The notes below the pieces were generated by a model, which saw only the letters and a program-made list of their open reading frames with translations, ran no database searches and was not told the DNA's origin. 64,000 bases of DNA from Leifsonia xyli (lineage in GTDB: Bacteria > Actinomycetota > Actinomycetes > Actinomycetales > Microbacteriaceae). The DNA is taken from the NCBI GenBank assembly GCA_003243275.1, contig QFQR01000003.1:434001-498000 (forward strand), read 5' to 3'. Below, piece after piece: positions 43,080 through 52,730 of this stretch. Made by a program: the position numbers and the translations under genes. The first letter of the stretch is position 1. Each line of letters starts with the position of its first letter.

Positions 43080-46000
43080 GTGACCCGCCTTGTCGCGTTC
43101 GCCGCCACTGCACTCACCGCCACCCTTCTCGCCCTCGCCGCCGCCGAACCCGCGTCGGCCACGCTCCCGAAGCCCGACCCGAACGCGCCCGCCACGGTGC
43201 TCGTCAACGAGGTGGCGAACGGGGATGCCGCATCCGCATCCGACGTCTTCTTCGAATTGCGCAACTGGGGCGAGGAAGCCGTCGACCTGACCGGCTGGGA
43301 GCTCTACCGGTGCAGCGAGATGGGCCTGCGCCGCAACACCGGCAGCACGGAGGGCGACCTCACGGGTCGGGTGCTGCGGCCGGGGCAGGTGCTCACCATC
43401 AGCCGCATCGGCATGCCGGGCGACGTGCACATCACCTCGAGCCTGCCGAACGGCGGCTTCGGGCTGTACCTCGAGAACCCGCAGGGTGAGCCGGTCGACA
43501 TGGTGGGCATCTACCCGAACGAGCCGTGGCCCACCCGCAGCGAATGCACGCCCCCCGGCGGCAACCTGCCGAACACCCTCGACGAGGCGGCGGGGGAGAG
43601 CTGGCAGCGTGTCGCGGCGACGGGCGATCCCGCCCGCGACTGGGTGGCCGCGCCCGCCACCCGCGGTGCGCAGAACGTGACGGCCGCGCCGGCGCGGGCC
43701 GCATCCGCGGTCGTCATCAGCGAGGTCGCCGCGGCCGGACCGGGCGGCAGCGACGACGACCTGCTGGAGCTGCGCAACGACGGTGCGGCATCCGCGGATC
43801 TCTCCGGGTGGCAGGTGTTCCGCTGCACGGCAGAAGGACGGCTGCGTCCCGGCCAGTTGCAGCTCACGATCCCCTCCGGCACGCGACTCGCGCCCGGCGA
43901 GAGCTGGACGGCCTCCGCCGCCGCCGGTGCCGACGCGCGCTGGGCGACCTCGCTCGCCGACCGCGAGTTCGGGGTGCTCGTGCGGGATGCCGCCGGCGCG
44001 CTCGTCGATCGCATGGCGGTATCGGCATACGGTGACTCCGCCTGCCAGAGCCCGAAGCTTCCTGCGGTGCTCGACGCGGTCGCCGACGAGTCCTACCAGC
44101 GCACCGCGTCCGGATGGCTCGTCGCCGCCCGCACGCCCGGACGCGCGAACGCCACCCGCGACACGAGTGTCTTCGCCGAGACCCTCGACTACCCCGCGCA
44201 GCCCGGCGTCGCGATCAGCGAGCTCGCGACCGACCCCTCGCCCGAGGGGATGCCCGCCGGAACGGTGCAGCGCAACTACGTCGAGCTCGGCAACTACGGT
44301 GACACCGCGGTCGAGGTCGGCGGATGGACCGCCTGGCGCTGCATGGCCGACGGCGCCCGTGCGGTCACGCCGCAGTTCACGATCCCGGAGGGGACGGTGC
44401 TGAAGCCCGGTGCGACCTTCCTGGCGGCGCGCACGGGCACGGCCGCAGCCGCGGATGCCGACCTCGACTATCCCGTGAGCCTCTCGCTGCTCGGCACCGG
44501 CATCTGGCTCGCCGACGCCGACGGGCGCCGCGTCGACTCGGTCGGGGTATATGCCCAGAACGAGATGGATGCGGACAACGTCACCGCGAGCCCGTGCACG
44601 AAGGGCGCAGCGCTCACCACCTACCGCCCCGACCGGCTGAAGAGCGAGACCTTCCAGCGCAGTCGCTTCACCGGCTCCGATGCCGACGACTTCGTGACCC
44701 GCCCGGCGACGCCCGGCATCATCGACCGGGTCGCCTGGGTCGACCCCACCGCGCGCCTGCCGATGACCTCGGATGCGCCCGTCGCGACCCCCGCTCCGGC
44801 ACCCGCCGCGCCGAGCGGCGCCCGGCTCGCCGTGCTCGCCGCCTGGGGTGGCACGAGCGCCGCCCCCCTCTCGGCGCTCCGCGGCAGCGAGGAGTGGGCG
44901 CTCGACCCCGCGAACCCGGGCGAGATCGACGACGACGGCTATCTCTTCCCCTACCAGCGGCTCGAACTCGACGCGACGGGACTCCCCGCCGGTGCCCGGG
45001 TCAGCTGGGCCGGCAGCACCACCGGCCGGGCCGAGGTGCAGCTGAGCGCCTGGGACGGCACGAGCTGGCGGCTGCTCGACGCCGCGAGCGGACCCGAGCT
45101 CGTGCTCACGGGGGCGATCACCGCATCCGAACTGCGCGGCGCACGCCTCACCCTCCTCGTGCAGGCGGGCCCGCGCACCGAGAAGCCGTTCACGCGCGCC
45201 GACGACGGCGCCTTCGAGAACCCCGCGGACTACGACCTCGCGCTCAGCCACATCACCGACACGCAGTACCTCACCGAGAGCTACCCCGAGGTGTACGCGC
45301 AAGGGGTCAGCTGGATCGCCGCCAACGCGGATGCGCGCAAGATCGCCTTCGCCACCCACACCGGCGACATCATCCAGAACCACGTCGATCCCGCCCAGAA
45401 CGAGGAACGCGCGCGGGTCGAGTTCGAGCGGGCGTCGCGCATCCAGGGCATCCTCGACGACGCCGGCGTCGCCAACAGCGTGCTCCCCGGCAACCACGAC
45501 AACATCCGGGGCGCCGACGCGACCCTCTTCAACGAGTACTTCGGGCCTGACCGCTACGCGGGCACCCCCTGGTACGGCGGCTCGCTCGCACCGGACGACA
45601 ACTCCGCCAACTACTCCACCTTCGAGCGGGCGGGGGCGAAGTTCCTCATGCTCTCGCTGCCCTACGCCTACGCGGAGCGCGAGATCGCCTGGGCTGAGCA
45701 GGTGGTGACCTCGCATCCGGACTACAACGTGGTGCTCTCGACGCACGAGCATGTGACGCCGAAGACGGAGGAGGTCGGGGCGCTGCGCTCCAGCGGATCG
45801 CGCTGGGTGTCGCGCGCCGACGAGCTGTGGAACCGCGTCATCGCGCCCAACCGCAACGTCGTGCTCATGCTCTCCGGCCACTTCCACGGCATCGGACAGA
45901 TCGTCACCCGCAACGCGGGCGGCATCGAGGGGCACACGGTCGTCGAACTGCTCGCCGACTATCAGGAGTTCCGCACCGAGACGGGCGAGCGGGCCACCGG

Positions 46001-46325
46001 ATTCCAGCGCCTGCTGCAGCTCGACCTCGCCTCGGGCGGTGTCGCGGTCGACAGCTACTCGCCGCGCCTCGACGCCGACACCGCCGCGCGCTACGACTAC
46101 CCGCAGTTCGTGCCCGACACGGGGGATGCGATGCTCGGCTCGAACCAGCGGCCCTGGCGCATCGTCGCCGACGGCCTCGAGCGGCGCTACACCCCCGCAG
46201 ACGAGCAGTTCGCGGTGACCGTGCAGTTCCAGTACGCGAAGTCGGTCGCGACGGATGCCGTGACCGCCTCGGCCCCCGCGCGCACCTCGCTCCGCGAGCT
46301 GATGCTGCGCCGCCCGGGGCTCTGA
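43080..46325 (+). CDS. Secreted calcineurin-like metallophosphoesterase with three lamin-tail domains
   Basis: 1081 residues. Signal peptide (to about residue 27), then three lamin-tail (LTD) domains (about 38-180, 210-350, 370-540; each with a strand such as LVNEVAN or ISELATD and a GWELYRC/GWQVFRC/GWTAWRC core), a beta-rich linker, and a metallophosphoesterase from about 715: DTQYL, HTGDIIQN, LPGNHDN, THEH and GHFHG carry the metal ligands. No anchor at the C-terminus. GTG start. It may hydrolyse extracellular phosphoesters. Confidence 0.88.
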   Translation: MTRLVAFAATALTATLLALAAAEPASATLPKPDPNAPATVLVNEVANGDAASASDVFFELRNWGEEAVDLTGWELYRCSEMGLRRNTGSTEGDLTGRVLRPGQVLTISRIGMPGDVHITSSLPNGGFGLYLENPQGEPVDMVGIYPNEPWPTRSECTPPGGNLPNTLDEAAGESWQRVAATGDPARDWVAAPATRGAQNVTAAPARAASAVVISEVAAAGPGGSDDDLLELRNDGAASADLSGWQVFRCTAEGRLRPGQLQLTIPSGTRLAPGESWTASAAAGADARWATSLADREFGVLVRDAAGALVDRMAVSAYGDSACQSPKLPAVLDAVADESYQRTASGWLVAARTPGRANATRDTSVFAETLDYPAQPGVAISELATDPSPEGMPAGTVQRNYVELGNYGDTAVEVGGWTAWRCMADGARAVTPQFTIPEGTVLKPGATFLAARTGTAAAADADLDYPVSLSLLGTGIWLADADGRRVDSVGVYAQNEMDADNVTASPCTKGAALTTYRPDRLKSETFQRSRFTGSDADDFVTRPATPGIIDRVAWVDPTARLPMTSDAPVATPAPAPAAPSGARLAVLAAWGGTSAAPLSALRGSEEWALDPANPGEIDDDGYLFPYQRLELDATGLPAGARVSWAGSTTGRAEVQLSAWDGTSWRLLDAASGPELVLTGAITASELRGARLTLLVQAGPRTEKPFTRADDGAFENPADYDLALSHITDTQYLTESYPEVYAQGVSWIAANADARKIAFATHTGDIIQNHVDPAQNEERARVEFERASRIQGILDDAGVANSVLPGNHDNIRGADATLFNEYFGPDRYAGTPWYGGSLAPDDNSANYSTFERAGAKFLMLSLPYAYAEREIAWAEQVVTSHPDYNVVLSTHEHVTPKTEEVGALRSSGSRWVSRADELWNRVIAPNRNVVLMLSGHFHGIGQIVTRNAGGIEGHTVVELLADYQEFRTETGERATGFQRLLQLDLASGGVAVDSYSPRLDADTAARYDYPQFVPDTGDAMLGSNQRPWRIVADGLERRYTPADEQFAVTVQFQYAKSVATDAVTASAPARTSLRELMLRRPGL

Positions 46326-46362
46326 CGCGGCGCCCTGCTACCCGGTCGTGTCGCGGGTTCCG

Positions 46363-46368
46363 TACACT
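46363..46368 (+). promoter_or_regulatory. -10 box of lsr2 (leaderless)
   Basis: TACACT ends six bases before the ATG, so transcription should start at or near the start codon. Confidence 0.5.
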
Positions 46369-46374
46369 CGCGAC

Positions 46375-46716
46375 ATGGCGAAGAAGACGATCACGATCCT
46401 CACCGACGACCTCGACGGCGCGGAGCTGCCCGCGGGCAGCCGCGCGACCCGCTTCGCATGGGACGGCGTCGAGTACGAGATCGACCTGTCTGCCGAGAAC
46501 GCCCGCGAGCTCGCCGCGGCGCTCGCCCCGTACATCGCCGCCGGTCGCCGTGTCGGCGGTGCGGCCCGCGCATCCGCCGCCCGGAGCCGCCCGAAGAGCG
46601 CGGATGCCGACCGGCTCGCCGCGATCCGCTCCTGGGCGCAGGGCGCCGGCTACGCGGTCGGCGACCGAGGCCGCATCAAGGCCGAGATCGTCGACGCCTA
46701 CGACTCCGCCCACTGA
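46375..46716 (+). CDS. lsr2: Nucleoid-associated protein Lsr2
   Basis: 113 residues. N-terminal beta dimerisation region (KKTITILTDDLDG, VEYEIDLSAENARELAAALAPYI), then a basic linker and the C-terminal DNA-binding domain with the minor-groove RGR motif (GDRGRIKAEIVDAY). Lsr2 binds AT-rich and foreign DNA and silences it, so it may act on imported elements. No ribosome site; probably leaderless. Confidence 0.92.
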   Translation: MAKKTITILTDDLDGAELPAGSRATRFAWDGVEYEIDLSAENARELAAALAPYIAAGRRVGGAARASAARSRPKSADADRLAAIRSWAQGAGYAVGDRGRIKAEIVDAYDSAH

Positions 46717-46840
46717 CGCCCCGCCGTCGGCGGGCGAGGCTCCCTCGGCGGCTGGTCACGGTGCCGGGCGGCCTCGGGTGCGCGACCGGGCACTAGACTC
46801 GGATTCCGAGTCGCGATACAGAGAGCGGGTAGCGGGGACA

Positions 46841-47815
46841 GTGTCCGGCATCAAGATCAGCGGAGAGAAGCGGCTCGTCATCGTCTCGGGGCGCGCCTAT
46901 CCCCAGCTCGCCGAAGACATCGCGAAAGAGCTCGGCACCGAGCTCGTCGAGACGGATGCGCGCACCTTCGCCAACGGCGAGATCTACGCCCGATTCGAGG
47001 AGTCGATCCGCGGCACCGACGTCTTCGTCGTCCAGTCGCACACCGCCCCGATCAACGAGTGGCTCATGGAGCAGCTCATCATGGTCGACGCCGCCAAACG
47101 CGCGAGCGCCAAACGGATCACCGTCGTCGCGCCGTTCTACCCCTACGCCCGCCAGGACAAGAAGGGCCGCGGACGCGAACCCATCTCCGCGCGTCTCGTC
47201 GCCGACCTGTTCAAGGCGGCCGGTGCCGACCGCATCATGAGCGTCGACCTGCACGCCGCCCAGATCCAGGGCTTCTTCGACGGCCCCGTCGACCACCTCT
47301 TCGCGATGCCGGTGCTGCTCGAGCATTTCCGCGGCATCGACCCCACCACCCTCACCGTCGTCAGCCCCGACATGGGGCGGGTGCGGGTCGCCGACATCTG
47401 GTCGGACAAGCTCGGCGCACCGCTCGCCATCATCCACAAGCGGCGCGACCCGCTCGTGCCCAACCAGGTCAGCGTGCACGAGATCGTCGGTGACGTCGCC
47501 GGTCGCACCTGCCTCATCGTCGACGACCTCATCGACACCGGCCGCACCATCGTCAAGGCGGCCGAAGCGCTCAAGGCGCACGGTGCCACCAACGTCATCG
47601 TCGGCGCCACCCACGCCGTGTTCTCCGACCCGGCCACCGAGATACTGCAGTCCGACTTCATCGATCGGGTCGTGGTCACCGACACCCTCCCGCTTCCGGC
47701 GCACAAGCACTGGGACCGTCTCACCGTGCTGCCGATCGCACCGCTGATCGCCCGCGCCATCCACGAGGTGTTCGATGACGGCTCGGTCACCTCGATGTTC
47801 GACGGGGCTGCGTGA
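46841..47815 (+). CDS. prs: Ribose-phosphate pyrophosphokinase
   Basis: 324 residues. It makes PRPP from ribose-5-phosphate and ATP for nucleotide, His and Trp synthesis. Signature: DLHAAQIQGFF, SPDMGRVRVADIW and the PRPP loop IVDDLIDTGRT; FANGEIYARFEESIRG lies early. GTG start gives the standard N-terminus. In many actinobacteria glmU lies just upstream of prs; it is not here. Confidence 0.96.
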   Translation: MSGIKISGEKRLVIVSGRAYPQLAEDIAKELGTELVETDARTFANGEIYARFEESIRGTDVFVVQSHTAPINEWLMEQLIMVDAAKRASAKRITVVAPFYPYARQDKKGRGREPISARLVADLFKAAGADRIMSVDLHAAQIQGFFDGPVDHLFAMPVLLEHFRGIDPTTLTVVSPDMGRVRVADIWSDKLGAPLAIIHKRRDPLVPNQVSVHEIVGDVAGRTCLIVDDLIDTGRTIVKAAEALKAHGATNVIVGATHAVFSDPATEILQSDFIDRVVVTDTLPLPAHKHWDRLTVLPIAPLIARAIHEVFDDGSVTSMFDGAA

Positions 47816-47827
47816 CCGACGGCCGGT

Positions 47828-48193
47828 TCAGACGGGCGAACCTGGCGACTTCACCCGCACCTCGGGGATGAAGCCGAGGAATCGCAACTGGATCTCGCGT
47901 CCGCCGAACTCGGTCGCGTAGCAGTACCAGCCCGGCCCCTCCGCCCCCGACCAGTCGAAGCGCGCCGCGAGCGACACGGCATCCGGTGCCGCCGTCGACG
48001 CCACCACCCGGCAGGCGAGCTCGGCCGTGCGCGCCGCGGTCGACACCCCGATCAGCACCCCGGGCAGCACGAGCGCCACGACGACGACGAGCACCACGAC
48101 CCGCGTCATCCGCTGCGCCCGGGGCCCCCGCAGGGCACCGCCCTCGCCCGGCTGATAGCCGGCGAGCTCCGGGGGGATCTCGTCGTCGCTCAC
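47828..48193 (-). CDS. Small membrane protein of unknown function
   Basis: 121 residues. A short cytoplasmic N-terminus, one helix (about 31-52) and an extracytoplasmic domain with two Cys (CRVVAS and WYCYATEF) that probably pair. No family recognised. GTG start with a GGGAG-like site upstream; convergent with prs. Confidence 0.65.
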   Translation of the reverse strand: MSDDEIPPELAGYQPGEGGALRGPRAQRMTRVVVLVVVVALVLPGVLIGVSTAARTAELACRVVASTAAPDAVSLAARFDWSGAEGPGWYCYATEFGGREIQLRFLGFIPEVRVKSPGSPV

Positions 48194-48280
48194 CACCCCA
48201 GTCTCCCATCCGGCGGCACCCGCCACCGTCTCGCGGGCGGCCCCTTCCGACCTCACCCGCGCACGGCGTAGCGTCGACAC

Positions 48281-49642
48281 ATGGCGGGAACGGCCGACGC
48301 ACAGCTCAGGGAGCGGATGGGGGCCGCCCTCGGGCAGGACGTCGCCGCGGTCGGTGTGACCGGCGTGGCGACGCTCGAGTCCGCCTACCCCGTCTCCGAT
48401 CTCGCCACCGCGTCGGTGGCATCCGTCGGCGCGGCGCTTCTCGCGCTGCTCGAGGCGGGTGGTGTCGACGGGGCCCTCGCCACCGTGCGCCGCGAGCGGG
48501 TCGACGCCTGGTTCCGCGCCGGGGTGCGCCCGGTCGGATGGGTGGCCCCCGCGCCCTGGGACGAGATCGCGGGCGACTACGCCGCATCCGACGGCTGGGT
48601 GCGGCTGCACACGAACGCGTCGCACCACCGGCAGGCGGCGGTGCGGGTGCTCGGGGTGGAAGCCGAGCGGGATGCGGTGGCGCGTGCGGTCGCCGCGTGG
48701 CACGCCGACGAACTCGAGGCGGCCATCGTCGCGGAGGGCGGATGCGCCGCCGCCATGCGCCGCCCCGAGGAGTGGCGGACCCACCCGCAGGGTGCGGCCG
48801 TCGCATCCGAACCGCTTGTCGCGCGCGAGGTCACCGACCGTGACACCGCGGTGTCCGGGTGGCAGCCGAGCAGCGCTCGTCCGCTCGCGGGTCTCCGGGT
48901 GCTCGACCTCACCCGGGTGCTCGCCGGGCCGGTCGCCACCCGGCTGCTCGCCGGACTCGGTGCGCAGGTGCTGCGCATCGACCCGCCCGGCTGGGATGAG
49001 CCCGCGCTCGCCCCCGAGATGACCCTCGGCAAACGCGTCGCCCGGCTCGATGCGCGCGACCCCGCCGGGCTCGCCCACCTCATCCGCCTGCTCTCGGAAG
49101 CCGACGTGCTCGTGCACGGGTACCGCCTCGGTGCGCTCGACGAACTCGGCCTCGGTGCGGAGGTGCGCCGCAGCGTCCGGCCCGGCCTCGTCGAGGTGAC
49201 GCTCGACGCCTACGGCTTCACCGGGCCGTGGGCGGCACGCCGGGGTTTCGACAGTCTCGTGCAGATGTCGTCGGGGATCGCGGATGCCGGCATGCGCGCG
49301 TCCGCCGCCGAACGTCCGACGCCGCTGCCGGTGCAGGCGCTCGATCAGGCCACCGGATACCTGATGGCGGCGGCTGCGCTCCTCGGCGTGCGGGATCGTC
49401 TCGTCGCAGGAACCGGTTCGGTGGCACGACTGTCGCTCGCGCGCATCGCCGTCGAGCTGGAGGCAGCCCGCGGGCTGCCGCGCGCCGCGCGGTTCGCGGC
49501 CGCCGACTCCGAGGCGGGGGAGCTGGTGCAGACCGCGTGGGGGCCCGTGCGGGTGCTGCCCCCGCCGCTCGAGGTGTCGGGCGTCAGGATCGGGTGGGGT
49601 CGCGCGCCGCGTGCCTTCGGGAGCGACAACCCGAGCTGGTGA
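48281..49642 (+). CDS. CaiB/BaiF (family III) CoA-transferase
   Basis: 453 residues. The core is the family III fold: LAGLRVLDLTRVLAGPVATRLLAGLGAQVLRID and SRPGLVEV-like VRPGLVEVTLDAYGFTGPWAARRGFDSLVQ. The N-terminal ~200 residues resemble another half domain of the family. The usual nucleophile Asp position is not certain. Substrate unknown. Confidence 0.82.
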   Translation: MAGTADAQLRERMGAALGQDVAAVGVTGVATLESAYPVSDLATASVASVGAALLALLEAGGVDGALATVRRERVDAWFRAGVRPVGWVAPAPWDEIAGDYAASDGWVRLHTNASHHRQAAVRVLGVEAERDAVARAVAAWHADELEAAIVAEGGCAAAMRRPEEWRTHPQGAAVASEPLVAREVTDRDTAVSGWQPSSARPLAGLRVLDLTRVLAGPVATRLLAGLGAQVLRIDPPGWDEPALAPEMTLGKRVARLDARDPAGLAHLIRLLSEADVLVHGYRLGALDELGLGAEVRRSVRPGLVEVTLDAYGFTGPWAARRGFDSLVQMSSGIADAGMRASAAERPTPLPVQALDQATGYLMAAAALLGVRDRLVAGTGSVARLSLARIAVELEAARGLPRAARFAAADSEAGELVQTAWGPVRVLPPPLEVSGVRIGWGRAPRAFGSDNPSW

Positions 49643-49652
49643 CCCCGCGGCG

Positions 49653-51107
49653 TCAGTGGGTGTCCGCGGCCTCGATCTCGCTGCGGTCGCCCGACCAGAG
49701 GGTGTGGAAGGTTCCCTCGCGGTCGACGCGCTTGTAGGTGTGGGCCCCGAAGAAGTCGCGCTGACCCTGCACGAGCGCGGCAGGCAGGCGGTCGGCGCGC
49801 AGCCCGTCGTAGTAGGCGAGCGAGGAGGAGAACGCCGGCGAGGGGATGCCCGCCTGCGCCGCGGCGACCACGACGCGACGCCACGCCTGCTGGCTGCGGC
49901 CCATCGCATCCGCGAAGTAGGGGGCCGTGACGAGTGCGACGAGGCCCGTGTCGGCCGCGTACGCCTCGGTGATGCGGTTGAGGAACTGGGCGCGGATGAT
50001 GCAGCCACCCCGCCAGATCGCGGCGATGTCGCCCTTCTTGATGTCCCAGCCGTACTGCTCGGCGCCGGCGACGATCGCGTCGAAGCCCTGCGAGTAGGCG
50101 ACGATCTTGGAGGCGTAGAGCGCCTGGCGCACGTCCTCGACGAAGGCCTCGGCATCCGCGATGTCGAGGCTCTCGGCGGGCCCCGGAAGTGCGGCGGCGG
50201 CCGCGCGCTGGGCGGGCTTCGACGAGAGCGAGCGGGCGAACACGGCCTCCGCGATCCCCGAGACGGGGATGCCGAGGTCGAGCGCGGTCTGCACGGTCCA
50301 GGCGCCGGTGCCCTTGGCGCCCGCCTGGTCGAGGATGACGTCGACGAGCGGCGTGCCGGTGGCGGCATCCGTCTGGCGCAACACCTCGGCGGTGATCTCG
50401 ATGAGGTAGCTCTCCAGCTCGCCGCGGTTCCACTCGGCGAAGATGTCGGCGATCTCGCCGGGGCTCTTGCCGGTGCCGCGGCGGATGAGGTCGTAGGCCT
50501 CGGCGATGAGCTGCATGTCGGCGTACTCGATGCCGTTGTGGATCATCTTCACGAAGTGGCCCGCGCCATCGTGGCCGACGTGGGTGACGCAGGGCTCGCC
50601 CTCGGCGACGGCGGCGATCGACTTGAGGATCGGCCCGAGGGTGACCCACGACTCGTCGGAGCCGCCCGGCATGATCGAGGGCCCGAGGAGCGCACCCTCC
50701 TCGCCGCCGGAGATCCCGGCGCCGACGAAGTTGATGCCCGTCTCACGCACCGCCTTCTCGCGGCGGATGGTGTCGGTGAAGAGCGCGTTGCCGCCGTCGA
50801 CGATGATGTCGCCGGGCTCGAACACGCGCACCAGCTCGTCGATGACGGCGTCGGTGCCTGCTCCCGCCTTGACCATGATGATCGCGGTGCGCGGGGCCGC
50901 GAGCGTCGCCGCGAACTCCTCGTAGCTCGTCGTCGGCAGGAACCCGGCCTCCGGGTGCTCGGCGATGAGCGTCTCGGTCTTCTCGGAGCTGCGGTTGAAG
51001 ATCGCGACGGTGTTGCCTTCGCGGCTGGCGAGGTTGCGGGCGAGGTTGGAGCCCATCACCGCGAGCCCTACGACACCGATGTTGGCCTTGCCTTCGTTTC
51101 CGGACAC
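49653..51107 (-). CDS. gnd: 6-phosphogluconate dehydrogenase, decarboxylating
   Basis: 484 residues, the standard length. NADP-binding GLAVMGSNLARNLA, IVDGGN, GISGGEEGA and the substrate loop HVGHDGAGHFVKMIHNGIEY. It oxidises 6-phosphogluconate to ribulose-5-phosphate in the pentose phosphate path. The GTG at 51107 is chosen because GGAAGG lies eight bases upstream. Divergent from gntK, whose product makes the same substrate. Confidence 0.96.
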   Translation of the reverse strand: MSGNEGKANIGVVGLAVMGSNLARNLASREGNTVAIFNRSSEKTETLIAEHPEAGFLPTTSYEEFAATLAAPRTAIIMVKAGAGTDAVIDELVRVFEPGDIIVDGGNALFTDTIRREKAVRETGINFVGAGISGGEEGALLGPSIMPGGSDESWVTLGPILKSIAAVAEGEPCVTHVGHDGAGHFVKMIHNGIEYADMQLIAEAYDLIRRGTGKSPGEIADIFAEWNRGELESYLIEITAEVLRQTDAATGTPLVDVILDQAGAKGTGAWTVQTALDLGIPVSGIAEAVFARSLSSKPAQRAAAAALPGPAESLDIADAEAFVEDVRQALYASKIVAYSQGFDAIVAGAEQYGWDIKKGDIAAIWRGGCIIRAQFLNRITEAYAADTGLVALVTAPYFADAMGRSQQAWRRVVVAAAQAGIPSPAFSSSLAYYDGLRADRLPAALVQGQRDFFGAHTYKRVDREGTFHTLWSGDRSEIEAADTH

Positions 51108-51207
51108 GCGGGACACCTTCCGACTAGCTGGGGGAATGCTCCCAGGGTATCGGGTCGTGCATCCCGCGTCCGGCCGCTCCCGCGCCGTGCCCGGTAGCGT
51201 GGATGCC

Positions 51208-51696
51208 GTGTCGTTCTCCGTCGTCGTCATGGGTGTCTCCGGTTCCGGCAAGTCGACCGTCGGTGCGATGCTCGCCGAGCGGCTCGGGGTGGAGTTCGCG
51301 GATGGCGACGCGCTGCATCCGCCGGCGAACGTCGCCAAGATGGCGGCAGGCATCCCGCTCGACGACGCCGACCGCTGGCCGTGGCTCGACGCGGTGGGGG
51401 AGCGTCTGGCGGCCTCGCCCGTCGTGGTGGCCTGCTCGGCGCTGCGTCGCTCCTACCGCGAGCGGTTGAGGGCGGCATCCCCCGGCGTTCGGTTCGTGCT
51501 GCTCGACGGGGATCGCGAGGTGCTGTCGGCGCGGCTCGGTGCGCGGCAGGACCACTTCATGCCGGCGACCCTGCTCGACTCGCAGCTCGCGACGCTCGAG
51601 CATCCCGACGCCGACGAACAGGTGCTCGTCTACGACGTCGCCGAGGCACCCGCGGATATCGCGGACGCCGCCGCACGCGCGCTGGAGCAGGCATGA
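51208..51696 (+). CDS. gntK: Gluconokinase
   Basis: 162 residues with Walker A MGVSGSGKST, DGDALHPPANVAKM and the Arg-rich RRSYRERLR segment of thermoresistant gluconokinases. It phosphorylates gluconate to 6-phosphogluconate, the substrate of the divergent gnd. TAGCGT lies seven bases before the GTG, so it is probably leaderless. ATGA overlap with the next gene. Confidence 0.93.
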   Translation: MSFSVVVMGVSGSGKSTVGAMLAERLGVEFADGDALHPPANVAKMAAGIPLDDADRWPWLDAVGERLAASPVVVACSALRRSYRERLRAASPGVRFVLLDGDREVLSARLGARQDHFMPATLLDSQLATLEHPDADEQVLVYDVAEAPADIADAAARALEQA

Positions 51697-52724
51697 GCCG
51701 GCTCCGCGTCGTGATCGCGACCCCTCTCGAGGGTGAGCTCGTCGAGCTGATCGCCCGCGACGAGCGGCTCGAGGTCGTGTGGGAGCCGACGCTGCTGTCG
51801 GACCCGGCGATCGACTGGATGGCGGGTCCGAAGCAGCGCACCCCCGAGGAGCAGGCGCGCTATGAGGCCCTGCTCGACACCGCCGAGGTGCTCTTCGGCG
51901 CCCCCGACCAGTCGGGGCGGGCGCTCGGCCGCACGGTGACCGCGAACCCGCGGCTGCGCTGGGTGCACACGATCCCGGCGGGTGGCGGGCAGCAGGTGAA
52001 GGCCGCGCGGCTGGCTCCGGAGGATCTCGAGCGCGTGCTGTTCACCACCTCCGCCGGGGTGCACGCCACCCCGCTCGCCGAGTTCGCCGTGTTCGGGGTG
52101 CTCGCCGGGGTGAAACGACTGCCCTGGCTGCTCGGGATGCAGCGCGAGCGGCAGTGGGGTCCGCGCGAACCGCTCGGGCTGCTCGGCGAGACGACCGTGC
52201 TCGTCGTGGGCCTCGGGCAGATCGGGCGGCTGACCGCCTCGATGCTCACGAGCCTCGGCTGCCGGGTGATCGGCGTGCACCGCCGCGAGGTCGAGGCCGA
52301 CGTCGCCGAGATCGTGCCGATCGAGCGGTTCGCGGATGCCGCATCCGCCGCCGATGCGATCGTGCTGGCGCTGCCGGGAACCGACGCGACCCGCGGGATG
52401 CTCTCGGCCGAGGTGCTGGGCACGATCAAGCCCGGGGCCACGGTCGTGAACGTCGGGCGTGGCACGACCATCGACGAGCCGGCCCTCATCGAGGCCCTCG
52501 CCGACGGGCGGGTGGGCCTCGCGGTGCTCGATGTGACCGCCGTCGAGCCGCTGCCCGAGGACAGCCCGCTGTGGGGCATGCCGAACGTCGTGCTCGCCCC
52601 GCACACGGCGGCGATCAGCAGACACGAGCCGCGGCTCATCGCCGAGCTCTTCGCCGAGAACGCGGCGCGGTTCCTCGACGGGCGGGAGCTTCTCAACGTC
52701 GTCAACACCCGCGAGTTCTACTGA
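51693..52724 (+). CDS. D-isomer-specific 2-hydroxyacid dehydrogenase
   Basis: 343 residues. NAD-binding GLGQIGRLTASML, then the catalytic Arg in NVGRGTTIDEPAL, the Glu in VEPLPEDSPLW and the His in LAPHTAA. The substrate-specificity region does not identify a named enzyme. It follows gntK in an operon, so it may reduce a keto acid related to gluconate, but this is only suggested. Confidence 0.88.
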   Translation: MSRLRVVIATPLEGELVELIARDERLEVVWEPTLLSDPAIDWMAGPKQRTPEEQARYEALLDTAEVLFGAPDQSGRALGRTVTANPRLRWVHTIPAGGGQQVKAARLAPEDLERVLFTTSAGVHATPLAEFAVFGVLAGVKRLPWLLGMQRERQWGPREPLGLLGETTVLVVGLGQIGRLTASMLTSLGCRVIGVHRREVEADVAEIVPIERFADAASAADAIVLALPGTDATRGMLSAEVLGTIKPGATVVNVGRGTTIDEPALIEALADGRVGLAVLDVTAVEPLPEDSPLWGMPNVVLAPHTAAISRHEPRLIAELFAENAARFLDGRELLNVVNTREFY

Positions 52725-52730
52725 GTCACC

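Noticed and set aside
42744..45935. A 1063-residue open frame on the - strand
   Set aside because: Antisense to the metallophosphoesterase, which has a signal peptide and clear active-site motifs.
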